Shown piece after piece: positions 29,484 to 38,201 of a stretch of 64,000 nucleotides of DNA (its first letter is position 1; each line of letters opens with the position of its first letter). The DNA lies in the NCBI GenBank assembly GCA_040757055.1, contig JBFLXY010000003.1, positions 199,936 through 263,935 of the forward strand. The letters are read 5' to 3'. Made by a program: the position numbers and the translations under genes. The notes beneath the pieces were generated by a model. The model was not told the origin of the DNA. It did no database searches and worked only from the letters and a program-made list of their open reading frames with translations. The DNA is from JAJZRJ01 sp040757055. Its GTDB lineage: Bacteria > Desulfobacterota > Desulfobulbia > Desulfobulbales > Desulfurivibrionaceae.

Positions 29484-29711
29484 ATGAAACAGGCGACCTT
29501 TTCCGAGCTGCGCAATCATGCCAAGCATTATTTTGACCTGGTCGAGTCTGGCGAGCCGGTGCGGATCGTGCGTAACGGCAAGCCGATAGCAGACATTGTT
29601 CCGCTCCTCCAGGGGCTCCCCTCCTGGAAACGGAGGGCGGCGCAGCCGTTGGTGATCGATGGCTGTGAGGTCAGCAAGCTTATCCTTGAAGAACGCGAGA
29701 CCTTGGACTGA
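29484..29711 (+). CDS. Phd/YefM-family antitoxin
   Basis: A 75-residue antitoxin, MKQATFSELRNHAKHYFDLV at the start, then RIVRNGKPIADIVPL, the conserved strand of the Phd/YefM DNA-binding fold. The C-terminal half would wrap the toxin. ATG 29484 has a GAGG upstream; an in-frame TTG at 29472 lies inside the operator. Its stop overlaps the toxin start by one base (TGATG), so the pair is co-translated. It probably represses the palindromic promoter just upstream. Confidence 0.88.
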   Translation: MKQATFSELRNHAKHYFDLVESGEPVRIVRNGKPIADIVPLLQGLPSWKRRAAQPLVIDGCEVSKLILEERETLD

Positions 29712-30124
29712 TGCGGATATTTTTTGACTCCTCCGCGTTGGTGAAGCGGTATGTCCGCGAGCAAGGCACCGACGAAGTCCTTGCCTTATGCGATCAGGCA
29801 ACGGAACTTTGCCTTTCCGGCATTGCCCTGGTCGAGATCATTTCGGCCTTTTGCCGCTTAAAGCGGGAAAGCCGGGTTTCTTCCGCCCAGTATCGGCAAC
29901 TCAAGGAGCTGCTGCTGGAAGACATTACGGACGCTGCCATCTGCGATCTGACCCCGGAAGTGCTCCGTCACTCCATTCGTACCCTGGAGGGAAATGTCCT
30001 GCGTGGTATGGACGCCATGCACATTGGCAGCGCCCTGGTCCTGGAGGCGGACCTGTTCGTAACCGCCGATGCCAGACAGTCTGCCGCAGCTCGTAAGGCC
30101 GGGTTGCGAGCAGCCCAAGTATAA
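29711..30124 (+). CDS. PIN-domain toxin (VapC-like ribonuclease)
   Basis: A 137-residue PIN-domain protein beginning MRIFFDSSALVKRYVREQG. The acidic catalytic set is present: Asp6, a central Glu in ALVEIISAF, Asp in RGMDAMHIGSAL, and an acidic FVTADARQ strand. PIN toxins cut tRNA or mRNA with Mg2+ or Mn2+. It follows a Phd-type antitoxin with a one-base overlap. Pairing PIN with Phd rather than VapB antitoxins is common in Deltaproteobacteria. The target is unknown. Confidence 0.88.
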   Translation: MRIFFDSSALVKRYVREQGTDEVLALCDQATELCLSGIALVEIISAFCRLKRESRVSSAQYRQLKELLLEDITDAAICDLTPEVLRHSIRTLEGNVLRGMDAMHIGSALVLEADLFVTADARQSAAARKAGLRAAQV

Positions 30125-30208
30125 ACCGAAGTGGACACATGCATCCGCGTGAAATCCCGTGCCATTGCTGGGCGGTAATTTGCCTGCCAGGAACCTTGAG
30201 GTAACTTC

Positions 30209-30409
30209 ATGAAACTGCTGGTGACTCTGTTCGGTCTGGTGTTGATCTTCGAAGGCATGCCCTATGTGGTGGCCCCTGAGGCGATGCAGCGCTGGATGCT
30301 CCAGCTCGCCGCCCTGCGGCCCGCTGCCCTGCGGTTTGCCGGCCTGGCAGCGCTGGCCATGGGCCTCTTCCTCTGCTACCTTACCCAGCGGACCGGCATT
30401 TTCGGCTGA
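30209..30409 (+). CDS. DUF2065-family small membrane protein (YjeT-like)
   Basis: A 66-residue protein with two predicted membrane helices: about 3-22 (LLVTLFGLVLIFEGMPYVVA) and 42-60 (RFAGLAALAMGLFLCYLTQR). The FEGMPY and LR-GL pattern match DUF2065 (E. coli YjeT). Function is unknown. It lies 28 nt upstream of queA and is probably in the same transcript. Confidence 0.82.
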   Translation: MKLLVTLFGLVLIFEGMPYVVAPEAMQRWMLQLAALRPAALRFAGLAALAMGLFLCYLTQRTGIFG

Positions 30410-30437
30410 GCCGGGCTTCCCCCTTTTCCTCTGGCCC

Positions 30438-31499
30438 ATGAATCCCGACTTCCTTCTCTCCTCCTACCACTACGAGCTGCCGCCGGAGCTCATTGCCCAG
30501 AGCCCGGCTGCCTCGCGCGATGCCTCGCGCCTGCTGGTGCTCGACTGCCGCAACGAGACCCTGGTTGACCGCGCCTTTGGCGATGTGGTGGACTACATCG
30601 AGCCGGGCGACCTGCTGGTGGTCAACGACACCCGGGTCTTTCCTGCCCGCCTCCTTGGCAAGAAGGAGACCGGCGGTCAGGTGGAGCTCTTTCTCCTCGA
30701 ATATCCTGCCGGCGCCCCAGGGGGCGAGGTGGAGGGGATTGGCCTCGTCCGGAGTTCGAAACGGGTGCGGGAGGGGATGCGCCTTTTTTTCGGCGAGGGG
30801 TTGTCCGCCACGGTGGTGGAACTCCTGGCCGACGGCAAGGTACGGGTGCTTCTCCATGTGGCCGGTTCGCTCGATGCGGCCCTGGAGCGCCACGGCCAGC
30901 TTCCCTTGCCGCCGTACATCGAGCGCCCGGAGGGAGAGCGGCCCGGCGACCGCGAACGCTACCAGACGGTCTATGCTGTCAAGACCGGGGCAGTGGCCGC
31001 CCCCACCGCGGGCCTCCATTTCACCGAGGCGCTCCTGGGCCAACTTCGGGACAAGGGCGTTCTCACGACCACCGTCACCCTCCATGTGGGCTACGGCACC
31101 TTTGCCCCGGTGCGGGTTGCGGATATCCGCGACCATCAGATCCATGCCGAATATCTGGAGGTCTCGGCCGACACCGCGGCGTTGGTCAATCAGGTGCGGC
31201 AGCAGGGGAAAAAGGTCTGGGCCGTGGGCACCACCTCGGTGCGGGCCCTGGAGTTTGCCGCCGATGGGGCGGGCAGGGTGCAGCCAACGAGCGGCCTCTG
31301 CGACCTCTATGTCTATCCGGGATACCGCTTCCGGGTGGTACAGAACCTCATCACCAACTTCCACCTGCCGGGTTCGTCGCTGCTCTTTTTGGTGGGCGCC
31401 CTGGCCGGACGGGAGCGGATCCTTGCCGCCTATGGCCATGCGGTGGCGGCGCGTTACCGCTTCTTCAGCTACGGCGACGCCATGATGATCCTGCGCTGA
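30438..31499 (+). CDS. queA: S-adenosylmethionine:tRNA ribosyltransferase-isomerase
   Basis: Transfers and isomerises ribose from SAM to form epoxyqueuosine in tRNA. The 353-residue protein begins with FLLSSYHYELPPELIAQSPA and has VVNDTRVFPARL, TAGLHFTEALL, HVGYGTFAPV and the C-terminal NLITNFHLPGSSLLFLVGAL, all QueA hallmarks. ATG 30438 fits the family start; the frame extending back to 30264 overlaps the DUF2065 gene. The stop is close to a terminator that belongs mainly to the convergent FmdB-type gene. Confidence 0.96.
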   Translation: MNPDFLLSSYHYELPPELIAQSPAASRDASRLLVLDCRNETLVDRAFGDVVDYIEPGDLLVVNDTRVFPARLLGKKETGGQVELFLLEYPAGAPGGEVEGIGLVRSSKRVREGMRLFFGEGLSATVVELLADGKVRVLLHVAGSLDAALERHGQLPLPPYIERPEGERPGDRERYQTVYAVKTGAVAAPTAGLHFTEALLGQLRDKGVLTTTVTLHVGYGTFAPVRVADIRDHQIHAEYLEVSADTAALVNQVRQQGKKVWAVGTTSVRALEFAADGAGRVQPTSGLCDLYVYPGYRFRVVQNLITNFHLPGSSLLFLVGALAGRERILAAYGHAVAARYRFFSYGDAMMILR

Positions 31500-31506
31500 G
31501 GCAATG

Positions 31507-31540
31507 AAAAAGGCTGCTGCACCCGGGGTGCAACAGCCTT
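31507..31540 (-). terminator. Rho-independent terminator between queA and the FmdB gene
   Basis: On the minus strand AAGGCTGTTGCACC and GGTGCAGCAGCCTT form a stem with one mismatch, followed by a T-run. It terminates the FmdB-type gene and may also end queA. Confidence 0.8.
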
Positions 31541-31560
31541 GGTCTGTGTCGGGGAGTTCT

Positions 31561-31851
31561 TTAGCAGCAGCCGCAGGAACCGGCCTTGCCGCAGGCCGGA
31601 GCGCTGCTGGTCGAGGAGGAACTGCCTGACGAGCTGTCGGCCGATGCGGCGCACTTCTTCGCCCCGCCGCCGCTGTTGCCGTAGCCATCGGCGTACCAGC
31701 CGCCGCCTTTGAGCTGGAAGCTCGACTGGGAGATGAGCTTCTTGAGGGGGCCGGCGCAACTCGGGCAGGTCGTCAGCGGTTGCTCGGCAAGGCTCTGCCA
31801 TTTTTCAACAACTTCCTGGCAGGACTGGCATTCGTATTCGTAGATCGGCAT
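31561..31851 (-). CDS. FmdB-family zinc-ribbon protein
   Basis: A 96-residue protein starting MPIYEYECQSCQEVVEKWQS, the FmdB/CxxC_CXXC_SSSS signature, with the second pair in CPSCAG. A flexible Ser/Gly-rich linker follows and a terminal GSCGCC cluster could bind metal. FmdB was named as a putative regulator in methylotrophs, but the role of these small proteins is unclear. AGGAGG lies upstream of the ATG. It is a single gene ending in the terminator shared with queA. Confidence 0.88.
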   Translation of the reverse strand: MPIYEYECQSCQEVVEKWQSLAEQPLTTCPSCAGPLKKLISQSSFQLKGGGWYADGYGNSGGGAKKCAASADSSSGSSSSTSSAPACGKAGSCGCC

Positions 31852-32055
31852 GGCGTAACCTCCTGGTGCAACGTGTGTGGGCCAAAACGTCGCTAATGTA
31901 ATGCCGGGAGGGGGTTCTGTCAATCCATCACCCTGCTGTTCTGGTAATAGTACGGAATAAAAAGAGAAATATCGTCATCTCAGGGGGTGATTTTTTTCGG
32001 CCCGGCAGTTACCCGATACGGTATAGTAGAGGGAACAGACCATTCGGAGGATGCT

Positions 32056-32364
32056 GTGCAACAGATACTCACCGCCATGGCCGCCGAGGGCATGGTGCTC
32101 GCCAAGGACATTGAAACCCAGGAAGGCCGGGTGCTCTGCGGCAAAGGGACCGTGCTCTCCGACACGGTGCTCGCCCGGCTGCGGAGCATGGATATCCAGC
32201 ACATCACGGTAGAGGGGCATCCCGTTCCGGTGGAAGGGGAAAAAAGCCTGGCCGAGGAGCTGGCCGATCTCGACCGCCGCTTCAGCCGGGTAACGGATAT
32301 CGCGCCCCTCATGTATCTCAAGAAGCGGCTGCGGGAGCGGCTCATCGCCGCGCGGAGGCCCTGA
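32056..32364 (+). CDS. Hypothetical protein coupled to an HDOD gene
   Basis: A 102-residue protein of no firmly known family. MAAEGMVLAKDIETQEGRVL resembles the small beta domain found ahead of HD-GYP and HDOD proteins. The C-terminal part is helical and basic. The start is GTG 32056 with CGGAGG 6 nt upstream; the longer frame from 31987 has no ribosome site. Its stop overlaps the HDOD start by one base (TGATG), so the two products are probably made together and may interact. Confidence 0.65.
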   Translation: MQQILTAMAAEGMVLAKDIETQEGRVLCGKGTVLSDTVLARLRSMDIQHITVEGHPVPVEGEKSLAEELADLDRRFSRVTDIAPLMYLKKRLRERLIAARRP

Positions 32365-33245
32365 TGGCCGGGGACGACAGAGAAAAACTCCGCAAGGCCC
32401 TCCGGGAGATCAAGAACCTGCCCACCCTGCCGGGCATCGTGGCCAAGCTCTCCAAGATGGCGGAGAATCCCGACACCACCACCGCCCAGATGGGCCAGGT
32501 GATCGGCAAGGACCATATCCTGGCGGCCAAGCTGCTGAAGCTGGTCAATTCGGCCTTCTACGGCTTTCCCCAGCGGATCAGTTCGCTGAGCAGCGCCATC
32601 ATCCTGCTCGGCTTCAACGTCATCAAGAGCCTCATCATCAGCGCCTCCATCTTCGAGATCATGGAGGATCAGGATGTCGAGCTCTGGCAGCACTCCCTGG
32701 GCTGCGCCGTGGTCTGCAACGTGCTGGCCAAACGGCTCGGGGTGAGCGACCCGGAGGAGATCAGCACCGCCGGCCTCATCCACGACATCGGCAAGGTGGC
32801 GATCAAGATGGAGCTGCCGCGGCAGTATGCCGAGATCAATGCCATCGTGAAAGAACGGCAGGTGCCGCGGCGCGAGGCGGAGTTCGAGGTGCTGGGGCTG
32901 GAGCATGCCGAGGTGGGTTCCTGGCTTGCCAAGAGCTGGAACCTGCCGAACAAGCTGGTGGAGCCGGTGGCCTTCCACCACGATCCGGGCAAGGCCAAGG
33001 AGGCCAGGCTCGCCACCGCCATCGTCCACTTCGGCGACATCATGATCCGGGGCCTGGGCTGCGGCCACGGCGAGGATATCTGGGTGCCCACCTTGAGCCC
33101 CCAGGCCTGGGAACTGCTCAAGCTCACCCCGCCCATCCTCGATGAAATCGTTGACGAGGTCGAGGAAAAACTGTGGGATGTCCGGGGCTTCAGCCTCGAT
33201 ATCAAGGCGGAACTGGCCGCCGCTGAAGGCCGCAGCGCCTCGTAA
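32364..33245 (+). CDS. HDOD-domain signalling protein
   Basis: A 293-residue cytosolic protein. The HDOD domain spans about 15-210, starting LPTLPGIVAKLSKM and with LLKLVNSAFYG; it retains an HD pair in GLIHDIGKVA, and FHHDPGKA comes later. HDOD proteins act in regulation and often lie with c-di-GMP genes, but most have no proven catalysis. It starts within the stop of the preceding small gene and is followed 23 nt later by a GGDEF protein, giving a three-gene signalling operon. Confidence 0.86.
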   Translation: MAGDDREKLRKALREIKNLPTLPGIVAKLSKMAENPDTTTAQMGQVIGKDHILAAKLLKLVNSAFYGFPQRISSLSSAIILLGFNVIKSLIISASIFEIMEDQDVELWQHSLGCAVVCNVLAKRLGVSDPEEISTAGLIHDIGKVAIKMELPRQYAEINAIVKERQVPRREAEFEVLGLEHAEVGSWLAKSWNLPNKLVEPVAFHHDPGKAKEARLATAIVHFGDIMIRGLGCGHGEDIWVPTLSPQAWELLKLTPPILDEIVDEVEEKLWDVRGFSLDIKAELAAAEGRSAS

Positions 33246-33268
33246 CCGCCGCGAAAGGGCTGCTCCCC

Positions 33269-34195
33269 ATGTCACGTCTGCTGGTTGCCGGATCGGAAGC
33301 CTTCCTGCCCCAGGAATGCCGGGTGCTGCTGGAGGCCAAGGGCTACAAGCTCAAAGTCTGCCTGCGGTTGCAGGACGCGGTGGCCCAGGTGCTGGAAGAC
33401 CCGCCCGACGTGCTCCTGGTCGAGAAGGGCTTTGCCGGCGACGGCGATCGCCAGCTCATCCGGGCGGTGGGCGCCTGCCTGCAGAAGGCGAACATCCCGG
33501 TGCTGCTGGCCCTGGCCGAGGCGGAACTCATCACCGAGATGGACTGGGGCCACTTCCCGGTGGACGATATCATCCTCCTGCCGTTCACGCCGGAAATCCT
33601 CCTGGCCCGGTTGCGGCTTTCCGAAGCCCGGATGATGCGGGTCTTCGACAACAACCCCCTCTCGCGCCTTCCCGGCAACACCTCCATCCTGCGGGCGATC
33701 CAGAAGACTTTGGACAGCGAAGCGGAGTACGGCATCTGCTACGTGGACATCGACAACTTCAAGCCTTACAACGACCGCTACGGCTTTGCCCGCGGCGACG
33801 AGGTGCTGCTCATGGTGGCCCGCATCATCGTCAACGTGGTGGAGGAACTGGGGCGCGACGAGAGCTTTGTCGGCCACGTGGGGGGCGACGACTTCGTCTT
33901 CATCGTCCGCGAGGAGAAGATCAAACCGGTCTGCGAGCGGGTGCTCAGGAACTTCGACCTGGTCCGCAACATGTTTCTTTCGGCTGAGGACGTGGCGGCC
34001 GGCGCCTTCATCGGCAAGGACCGCCAGAACCGGGAGACCCGCTTCGGCCTCCTCTCCATCTCCATCGCCGTGGTGACCACCGGCGAGCACAAATACCACC
34101 ACGCCGGCGAGGTTTCGGCAGTGGCCTCCCAGGTGAAGCATTATGTGAAGCAACTGGAAGGAAGCAACTACCTCATCGACCGTCGCAACGATTGA
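33269..34195 (+). CDS. Pseudo-receiver/GGDEF diguanylate cyclase
   Basis: A 308-residue protein. The N-terminal 115 residues fold like a response-regulator receiver, but the phospho-acceptor position reads VLLVEKG, with Glu in place of Asp. It may be constitutively active or tuned by protein contacts. The GGDEF domain follows (YVDIDNFKPYNDRYGFARGD) with active-site motif GGDDF, a permitted variant. It is the last gene of the operon with the HDOD protein. Confidence 0.85.
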   Translation: MSRLLVAGSEAFLPQECRVLLEAKGYKLKVCLRLQDAVAQVLEDPPDVLLVEKGFAGDGDRQLIRAVGACLQKANIPVLLALAEAELITEMDWGHFPVDDIILLPFTPEILLARLRLSEARMMRVFDNNPLSRLPGNTSILRAIQKTLDSEAEYGICYVDIDNFKPYNDRYGFARGDEVLLMVARIIVNVVEELGRDESFVGHVGGDDFVFIVREEKIKPVCERVLRNFDLVRNMFLSAEDVAAGAFIGKDRQNRETRFGLLSISIAVVTTGEHKYHHAGEVSAVASQVKHYVKQLEGSNYLIDRRND

Positions 34196-34332
34196 TGCAC
34201 CACTGCACCATCCTCCCTGTTCCATATTTCCTGAAAAAATTCATAAAAACTGCTTGAGAATCTGTTTTCTTTTCAGTACGAATTGGCAAGGAGAAGACTT
34301 TTTCCACTCAAATACGGAACAAGGAGTTGTGT

Positions 34333-34788
34333 ATGGCAAAATCACTGGTTGAAATGGCCGCCGAACTGGTGCAGGCCCAGTGTGCATCGAAGAGCATGAC
34401 CACCGAAGAGATCGCCTTGTCGCTGCAGAACACTTTCAATGCGCTCCAGGCGTTGCAGATTGATGAGGCCAAGGGGTGCGCGGCCGAAGGCGGCGCACCG
34501 GTGATGAGTGGCGAAAAATCGATCCAGAAGAACAAGATCGTCTGTCTGGAGTGCGGTCAGGAGTTCAAGATGCTCTCCCCGAAGCATCTGCGCTCCCACG
34601 GTCTGACCGGCAAGGAGTACCGCAAGAAGCATGGTTTTTCCATGCGCCAGCCATTGTGCGCCAAGGCGCTTTCCGACCGGCGCAAGAAGGCGGGCAAGGA
34701 CCGCGGCCTGCCCGAGAAGCTGCGCGAGGCCATTGCCGCCCGCAAAAGGGGTGGCGCGCCTAAGAAGAAGGCGGCCAAGAAGAAGTAA
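34333..34788 (+). CDS. Ros/MucR-family zinc-finger transcriptional regulator
   Basis: A 151-residue regulator. The N-terminal helical part (LVEMAAELVQAQCASKSMTT) is followed by a zinc finger with spacing C-x2-C-x10-H-x3-H (CLECGQEF, KHLRSH) and the GLTGKEYRKKHGFS block that marks Ros/MucR proteins. The C-terminus is a lysine-rich tail. AAGGAG precedes ATG 34333. A weak promoter (TTGAGA 34254, TACGAA 34277, 17-nt spacer) is visible, and a terminator follows, so it is monocistronic. MucR proteins elsewhere control surface polysaccharide and motility; targets here are unknown. Confidence 0.9.
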   Translation: MAKSLVEMAAELVQAQCASKSMTTEEIALSLQNTFNALQALQIDEAKGCAAEGGAPVMSGEKSIQKNKIVCLECGQEFKMLSPKHLRSHGLTGKEYRKKHGFSMRQPLCAKALSDRRKKAGKDRGLPEKLREAIAARKRGGAPKKKAAKKK

Positions 34789-34814
34789 TCCGCTGCCATC
34801 GCCTGTTTTTTCGG

Positions 34815-34844
34815 GGCACCCTGGCCGAGGCCGGGGTGCCTTTT
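34815..34844 (+). terminator. Rho-independent terminator after the Ros/MucR gene
   Basis: GGCACCCTGGCC pairs with GGCCGGGGTGCC (one wobble) and is followed by TTTTCTTTT. Confidence 0.85.
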
Positions 34845-34938
34845 CTTTTGGCCGCCCCTTGGTGGTTGACTTTTGTCGAGGGGAAAAGCATAGTGCGGGC
34901 ATCGTGAAAGCAACCAACGCAACCAACGGCCTTTTTTT

Positions 34939-35733
34939 ATGATCGGCGTCTTTGATTCCGGCGTGGGCGGCATGACCGTGGCCCGCGCCATCGAACAGCT
35001 TCTGCCCCAGTATCCGCTGGCCTACTTCGGCGACCTGGCCCGGACCCCGTATGGGTCCAAGAGCGCCGGCACCATTGCGGGCTATTCCTGCCAGAACACC
35101 GAGTTTCTCCTGGAGCAGGGGGCGAAGATCATCGTCATCGCCTGCAACACCGCGGCCTCCATCGCCTCCGACCTCTTGCGCCAGCGGTTCGACGTGCCCA
35201 TCTTCGAGGTGATCAGCCCCGCGGTGCATACGGCCTTGCGCTGTACCGCCAATGGCCGCATCGGCGTCATCGGCACCCGGGCCACCATCAGGAGCGGGGT
35301 CTACGAACGCACCATCAGGGAGCAGCGCGAAGATGCCCAGGTCTATTCCCAGCCCTGCCCATTGCTGGTGCCGCTGGTGGAGGAAGGGTGGCTCGACAAG
35401 CGGGAGACCAAGATGATCGTCCGCCGCTATCTTCAGCCGCTCAAGAACAACCAGGTCGACACCCTTGTCCTGGGCTGCACCCATTATCCCCTGCTCAAGG
35501 AGATCATCCAGGCGCGGATCGGCAAGAAGGTGCAGGTGATCGATTCCTCCGCCGCCCTGGCGGCCGGGCTGCGCGACTATCTCGACCGGCATCCGCAGTT
35601 GGCTGCGGAGCTTTCGGTCGACGGCCAGGCCAGCCGCTATTACGTCTCCGACGTTACCGAGGCGGCGATGGCCATTGCCCAGCGCATCTTCGGCCGGCCC
35701 ATCGCCCTGGAAAAGGTCCTCATGGACCACTGA
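34939..35733 (+). CDS. murI: Glutamate racemase
   Basis: Provides D-glutamate for peptidoglycan. The 264-residue protein begins MIGVFDSGVGGMTVARAIEQ and has PYGSKSA, the first catalytic Cys in IIVIACNTAASIAS and the second in LVLGCTHYPLL, both present. It starts without a strong ribosome site in a T-rich stretch. It lies 11 nt upstream of lolA and they probably share a transcript. Confidence 0.95.
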   Translation: MIGVFDSGVGGMTVARAIEQLLPQYPLAYFGDLARTPYGSKSAGTIAGYSCQNTEFLLEQGAKIIVIACNTAASIASDLLRQRFDVPIFEVISPAVHTALRCTANGRIGVIGTRATIRSGVYERTIREQREDAQVYSQPCPLLVPLVEEGWLDKRETKMIVRRYLQPLKNNQVDTLVLGCTHYPLLKEIIQARIGKKVQVIDSSAALAAGLRDYLDRHPQLAAELSVDGQASRYYVSDVTEAAMAIAQRIFGRPIALEKVLMDH

Positions 35734-35744
35734 AAGAGGCAGGT

Positions 35745-36404
35745 ATGCGCCCCATTCGTTTTATCTCGCTGGTTCTCTTGGCTCTGGTTTCCCTCCCGTG
35801 CGCACTTCGGGCGGCAGAGCCATCCCCGGCCGAAATCGCCCGCCGGTTGCAGGATGCCTACGACCGCACCACCAGTTACAGCGCCCGTTTCGAGCAGCTC
35901 ACCACCGTGCCGATGAGCAGTCGCACCCGCAAGGGCAGCGGCACCGTGGTCTTCCAGAAGCCCTACAGGATGCGCTGGGATTACCAGAAGCCCGATGCCC
36001 AGGTGCTGGTGAGCGACGGCAAGAAGGTCTCTCTCTATGTGGCGGCCAGCCGCCAGCTCATGGTGCGGACCATGGACGAATACCTCCAGTCCGACGTCAC
36101 CTATGCCTTTTTTTCCGGTCGCGGCAACCTTGTTAAGGATTTCACCGTGGCCGCCGCGCCGGCCGAGAAGCAGACGGCCGGTCTCTACGCCCTCAAGCTC
36201 ACCCCCAAGGCTACCCATCCGCAGGTTGATTTCCTGTACGTTTGGGTGGACCCGAAGCAGTATTTCATCACCCGGCTTGAGGTGGTGGACCAGTTCGGCA
36301 GCGTCACCACCCTCAGTTTCTCCGGCATCGAGCTGAACCCAGCGGTGGCTGCCGCCACCTTCCATTTCACCCCGCCACCAGGCACCGAGATTCTCGCCCA
36401 GTGA
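35745..36404 (+). CDS. lolA: Outer-membrane lipoprotein carrier protein LolA
   Basis: Periplasmic chaperone that carries lipoproteins from LolCDE to the outer membrane. The 219-residue precursor has a Sec signal (FISLVLLALVSLPCALRA) and LolA features: SARFEQLT, GTVVFQKPYRMRWDY and the LEVVDQFGSVTTLSFSGIEL strand. ATG 35745 with AGAGGCAGG upstream is chosen over the long shadow frame from murI. Its stop overlaps the next start by one base. Confidence 0.92.
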   Translation: MRPIRFISLVLLALVSLPCALRAAEPSPAEIARRLQDAYDRTTSYSARFEQLTTVPMSSRTRKGSGTVVFQKPYRMRWDYQKPDAQVLVSDGKKVSLYVAASRQLMVRTMDEYLQSDVTYAFFSGRGNLVKDFTVAAAPAEKQTAGLYALKLTPKATHPQVDFLYVWVDPKQYFITRLEVVDQFGSVTTLSFSGIELNPAVAAATFHFTPPPGTEILAQ

Positions 36405-38197
36405 TGGACGCACCGCGGCCGGCTGATACCGCCGGGCAGTCCCGGCCGGCCCTCATTGCCATGCCGTGGCCGCTCTACAACCGGCCCTCCATCCAGATCG
36501 GCGCCTTGAGCGCCTACCTCCGCGCGCAGGACGAAGGGATCGAGCCGGTACCGCTCCACCCGTACCTGGAGGTGGCGCGGCTGCTCGGCCCGGCGACCTA
36601 CCACCGGATCAGCCAGAATCTCTGGCTCTGCGAGGCGCTCTACGCGCCGCTCCTCTTCCCGGAGAAGCATGAGAGCGCGGGTCGGCTGGCCGGGAAACTC
36701 ATGGGCCGCAGACCCTTTCTCGATTTTGACCGCACCGTGGCGAGCCTGGGTGACCACCTGGCCGGGTGGGTCAGCCGCCAACCCTGGCACACCTTTGGTC
36801 TCGCCGGATTCTCCGTCTGCTTTCACCAGCTTTTTGCCTCCTTGGCTGCGGCCCGGGAAATCAAAAGGGCCTGTCCGGAGTTGCCCGTCGTCTTTGGCGG
36901 TTCCTCCTGCGCCGGGGCAGCCGGGGAATCCCTGGCCCGCGTTTTTCCCTGCATCGACCACATCATCAGCGGGGAAGGGGAGCAGCCCTTGCTGGCGCTC
37001 TGCCGCCAGCTTGCCGGCCGGTCGGCTCCTGCGCCGGAAGTGCCGCAGCTCCGTGATCTTTCCGATCTGCCGGTGCCGGATTATGCCGCCTATTTTGCCG
37101 AGATGGCCGCCAATTTCGGCCCTGGTCTCCCGTTCCTGCCCGAAATTCCGGTGGAGTTCTCCCGTGGCTGCTGGTGGAACCGCTGCACCTTCTGCAACCT
37201 CAACCTCCAGTGGTGCGGCTACCGGGCGAAAAAGGCCGAGGCCATGGCTACGGAGGTGCGGACCCTGGCGGGGCAGCATGACGTGGCGGATTTCACCTTT
37301 ACCGACAACGTGCTGCCGCCCAAAGAGGCGCCGCGTTTCTTCGCGCTGCTGCGGCAGGAGGGCCACGATCTCCGTTTCTTCGCCGAGATCCGCGCCAACC
37401 TGGGTGAGAGCGAACTGGCCACCATGCGCCAGGGCGGGCTCACCGTGGTGCAGGCGGGGATCGAGGCATTGAGCGACAGCCTGTTGCGCCGCATGGAGAA
37501 AGGCGCCACGGTCATGGAGAATCTCGCCCTGATGAAGGCGAGCCTGAGCCAAGGCATCCGGCTCGAAGGCAACCTGATCACCGAGTTTCCCGGCGCCACC
37601 GCAGCCGAAGTGGAGGAGACGCTGGCAGTGCTCGACTTCCTCTGGCCCTTCCCGCCGCTCACCACCGCCGCTTTTTTCCTTGGCCACGGCAGCCCGGTGG
37701 CGGAGCAGCCGCGCGGGTACGGCATCACCGAGGTGAAGAACCATCCCCATTACCGGCAGCTCATCCCGTTGCCAATCCTTTCGCAGCTCACCCTGCTCAT
37801 CGGCGATTACCAGGGCAACCGGGCCCAGGCCCGGAAACTCTGGGCGCCGGTGGTGCGAAAGGTCGCGGCATGGCAGCGCTTCCACGCCAAGCGCGGGGAG
37901 TCGGCGGTCACCCGGCCCCTCCTTGCCCTGCGCGACGGAGGCACCTTCCTCCTCATCCGCCAGGAGACGCCCGCAGGCCAGGTGCTCCACCACCGGCTCA
38001 AGGGAACCTCCCGCGCCATCTACCTCGCCTGTGGCCAGGTCATCGACCGCAAGACCTTGCTGGAACGCTTTCCGCGTGTTACAGAGAACAACCTGATCGC
38101 CTTCCTCGATGATCTGGTGGCGAAACGGATGCTCTTCCGCCATGGCGAGCACGTTTTGGCGCTGGCGGTGCGGGAGCGGAAAGAGGAAACGAGATGA
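36404..38197 (+). CDS. B12-binding-type radical SAM protein related to RiPP-maturation radical SAM enzymes
   Basis: A 597-residue protein. Residues 15-210 look like a cobalamin-binding-type domain (PWPLYNRPSIQIGALSAYLR, VVFGGSSC, ISGEGEQPLLAL). The radical SAM core starts near 250 with RGCWWNRCTFCNLN: cysteines 256, 261 and 264, spacing C-x4-C-x2-C instead of the usual C-x3-C-x2-C. The CWW...CTFC-LN pattern resembles the RiPP-maturation radical SAM 1 family. The last 90 residues are a small helical domain. It overlaps lolA by one base and lies 4 nt before cobU. Substrate unknown; no precursor peptide is seen nearby. Confidence 0.8.
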   Translation: MDAPRPADTAGQSRPALIAMPWPLYNRPSIQIGALSAYLRAQDEGIEPVPLHPYLEVARLLGPATYHRISQNLWLCEALYAPLLFPEKHESAGRLAGKLMGRRPFLDFDRTVASLGDHLAGWVSRQPWHTFGLAGFSVCFHQLFASLAAAREIKRACPELPVVFGGSSCAGAAGESLARVFPCIDHIISGEGEQPLLALCRQLAGRSAPAPEVPQLRDLSDLPVPDYAAYFAEMAANFGPGLPFLPEIPVEFSRGCWWNRCTFCNLNLQWCGYRAKKAEAMATEVRTLAGQHDVADFTFTDNVLPPKEAPRFFALLRQEGHDLRFFAEIRANLGESELATMRQGGLTVVQAGIEALSDSLLRRMEKGATVMENLALMKASLSQGIRLEGNLITEFPGATAAEVEETLAVLDFLWPFPPLTTAAFFLGHGSPVAEQPRGYGITEVKNHPHYRQLIPLPILSQLTLLIGDYQGNRAQARKLWAPVVRKVAAWQRFHAKRGESAVTRPLLALRDGGTFLLIRQETPAGQVLHHRLKGTSRAIYLACGQVIDRKTLLERFPRVTENNLIAFLDDLVAKRMLFRHGEHVLALAVRERKEETR

Positions 38198-38201
38198 ATC
38201 G

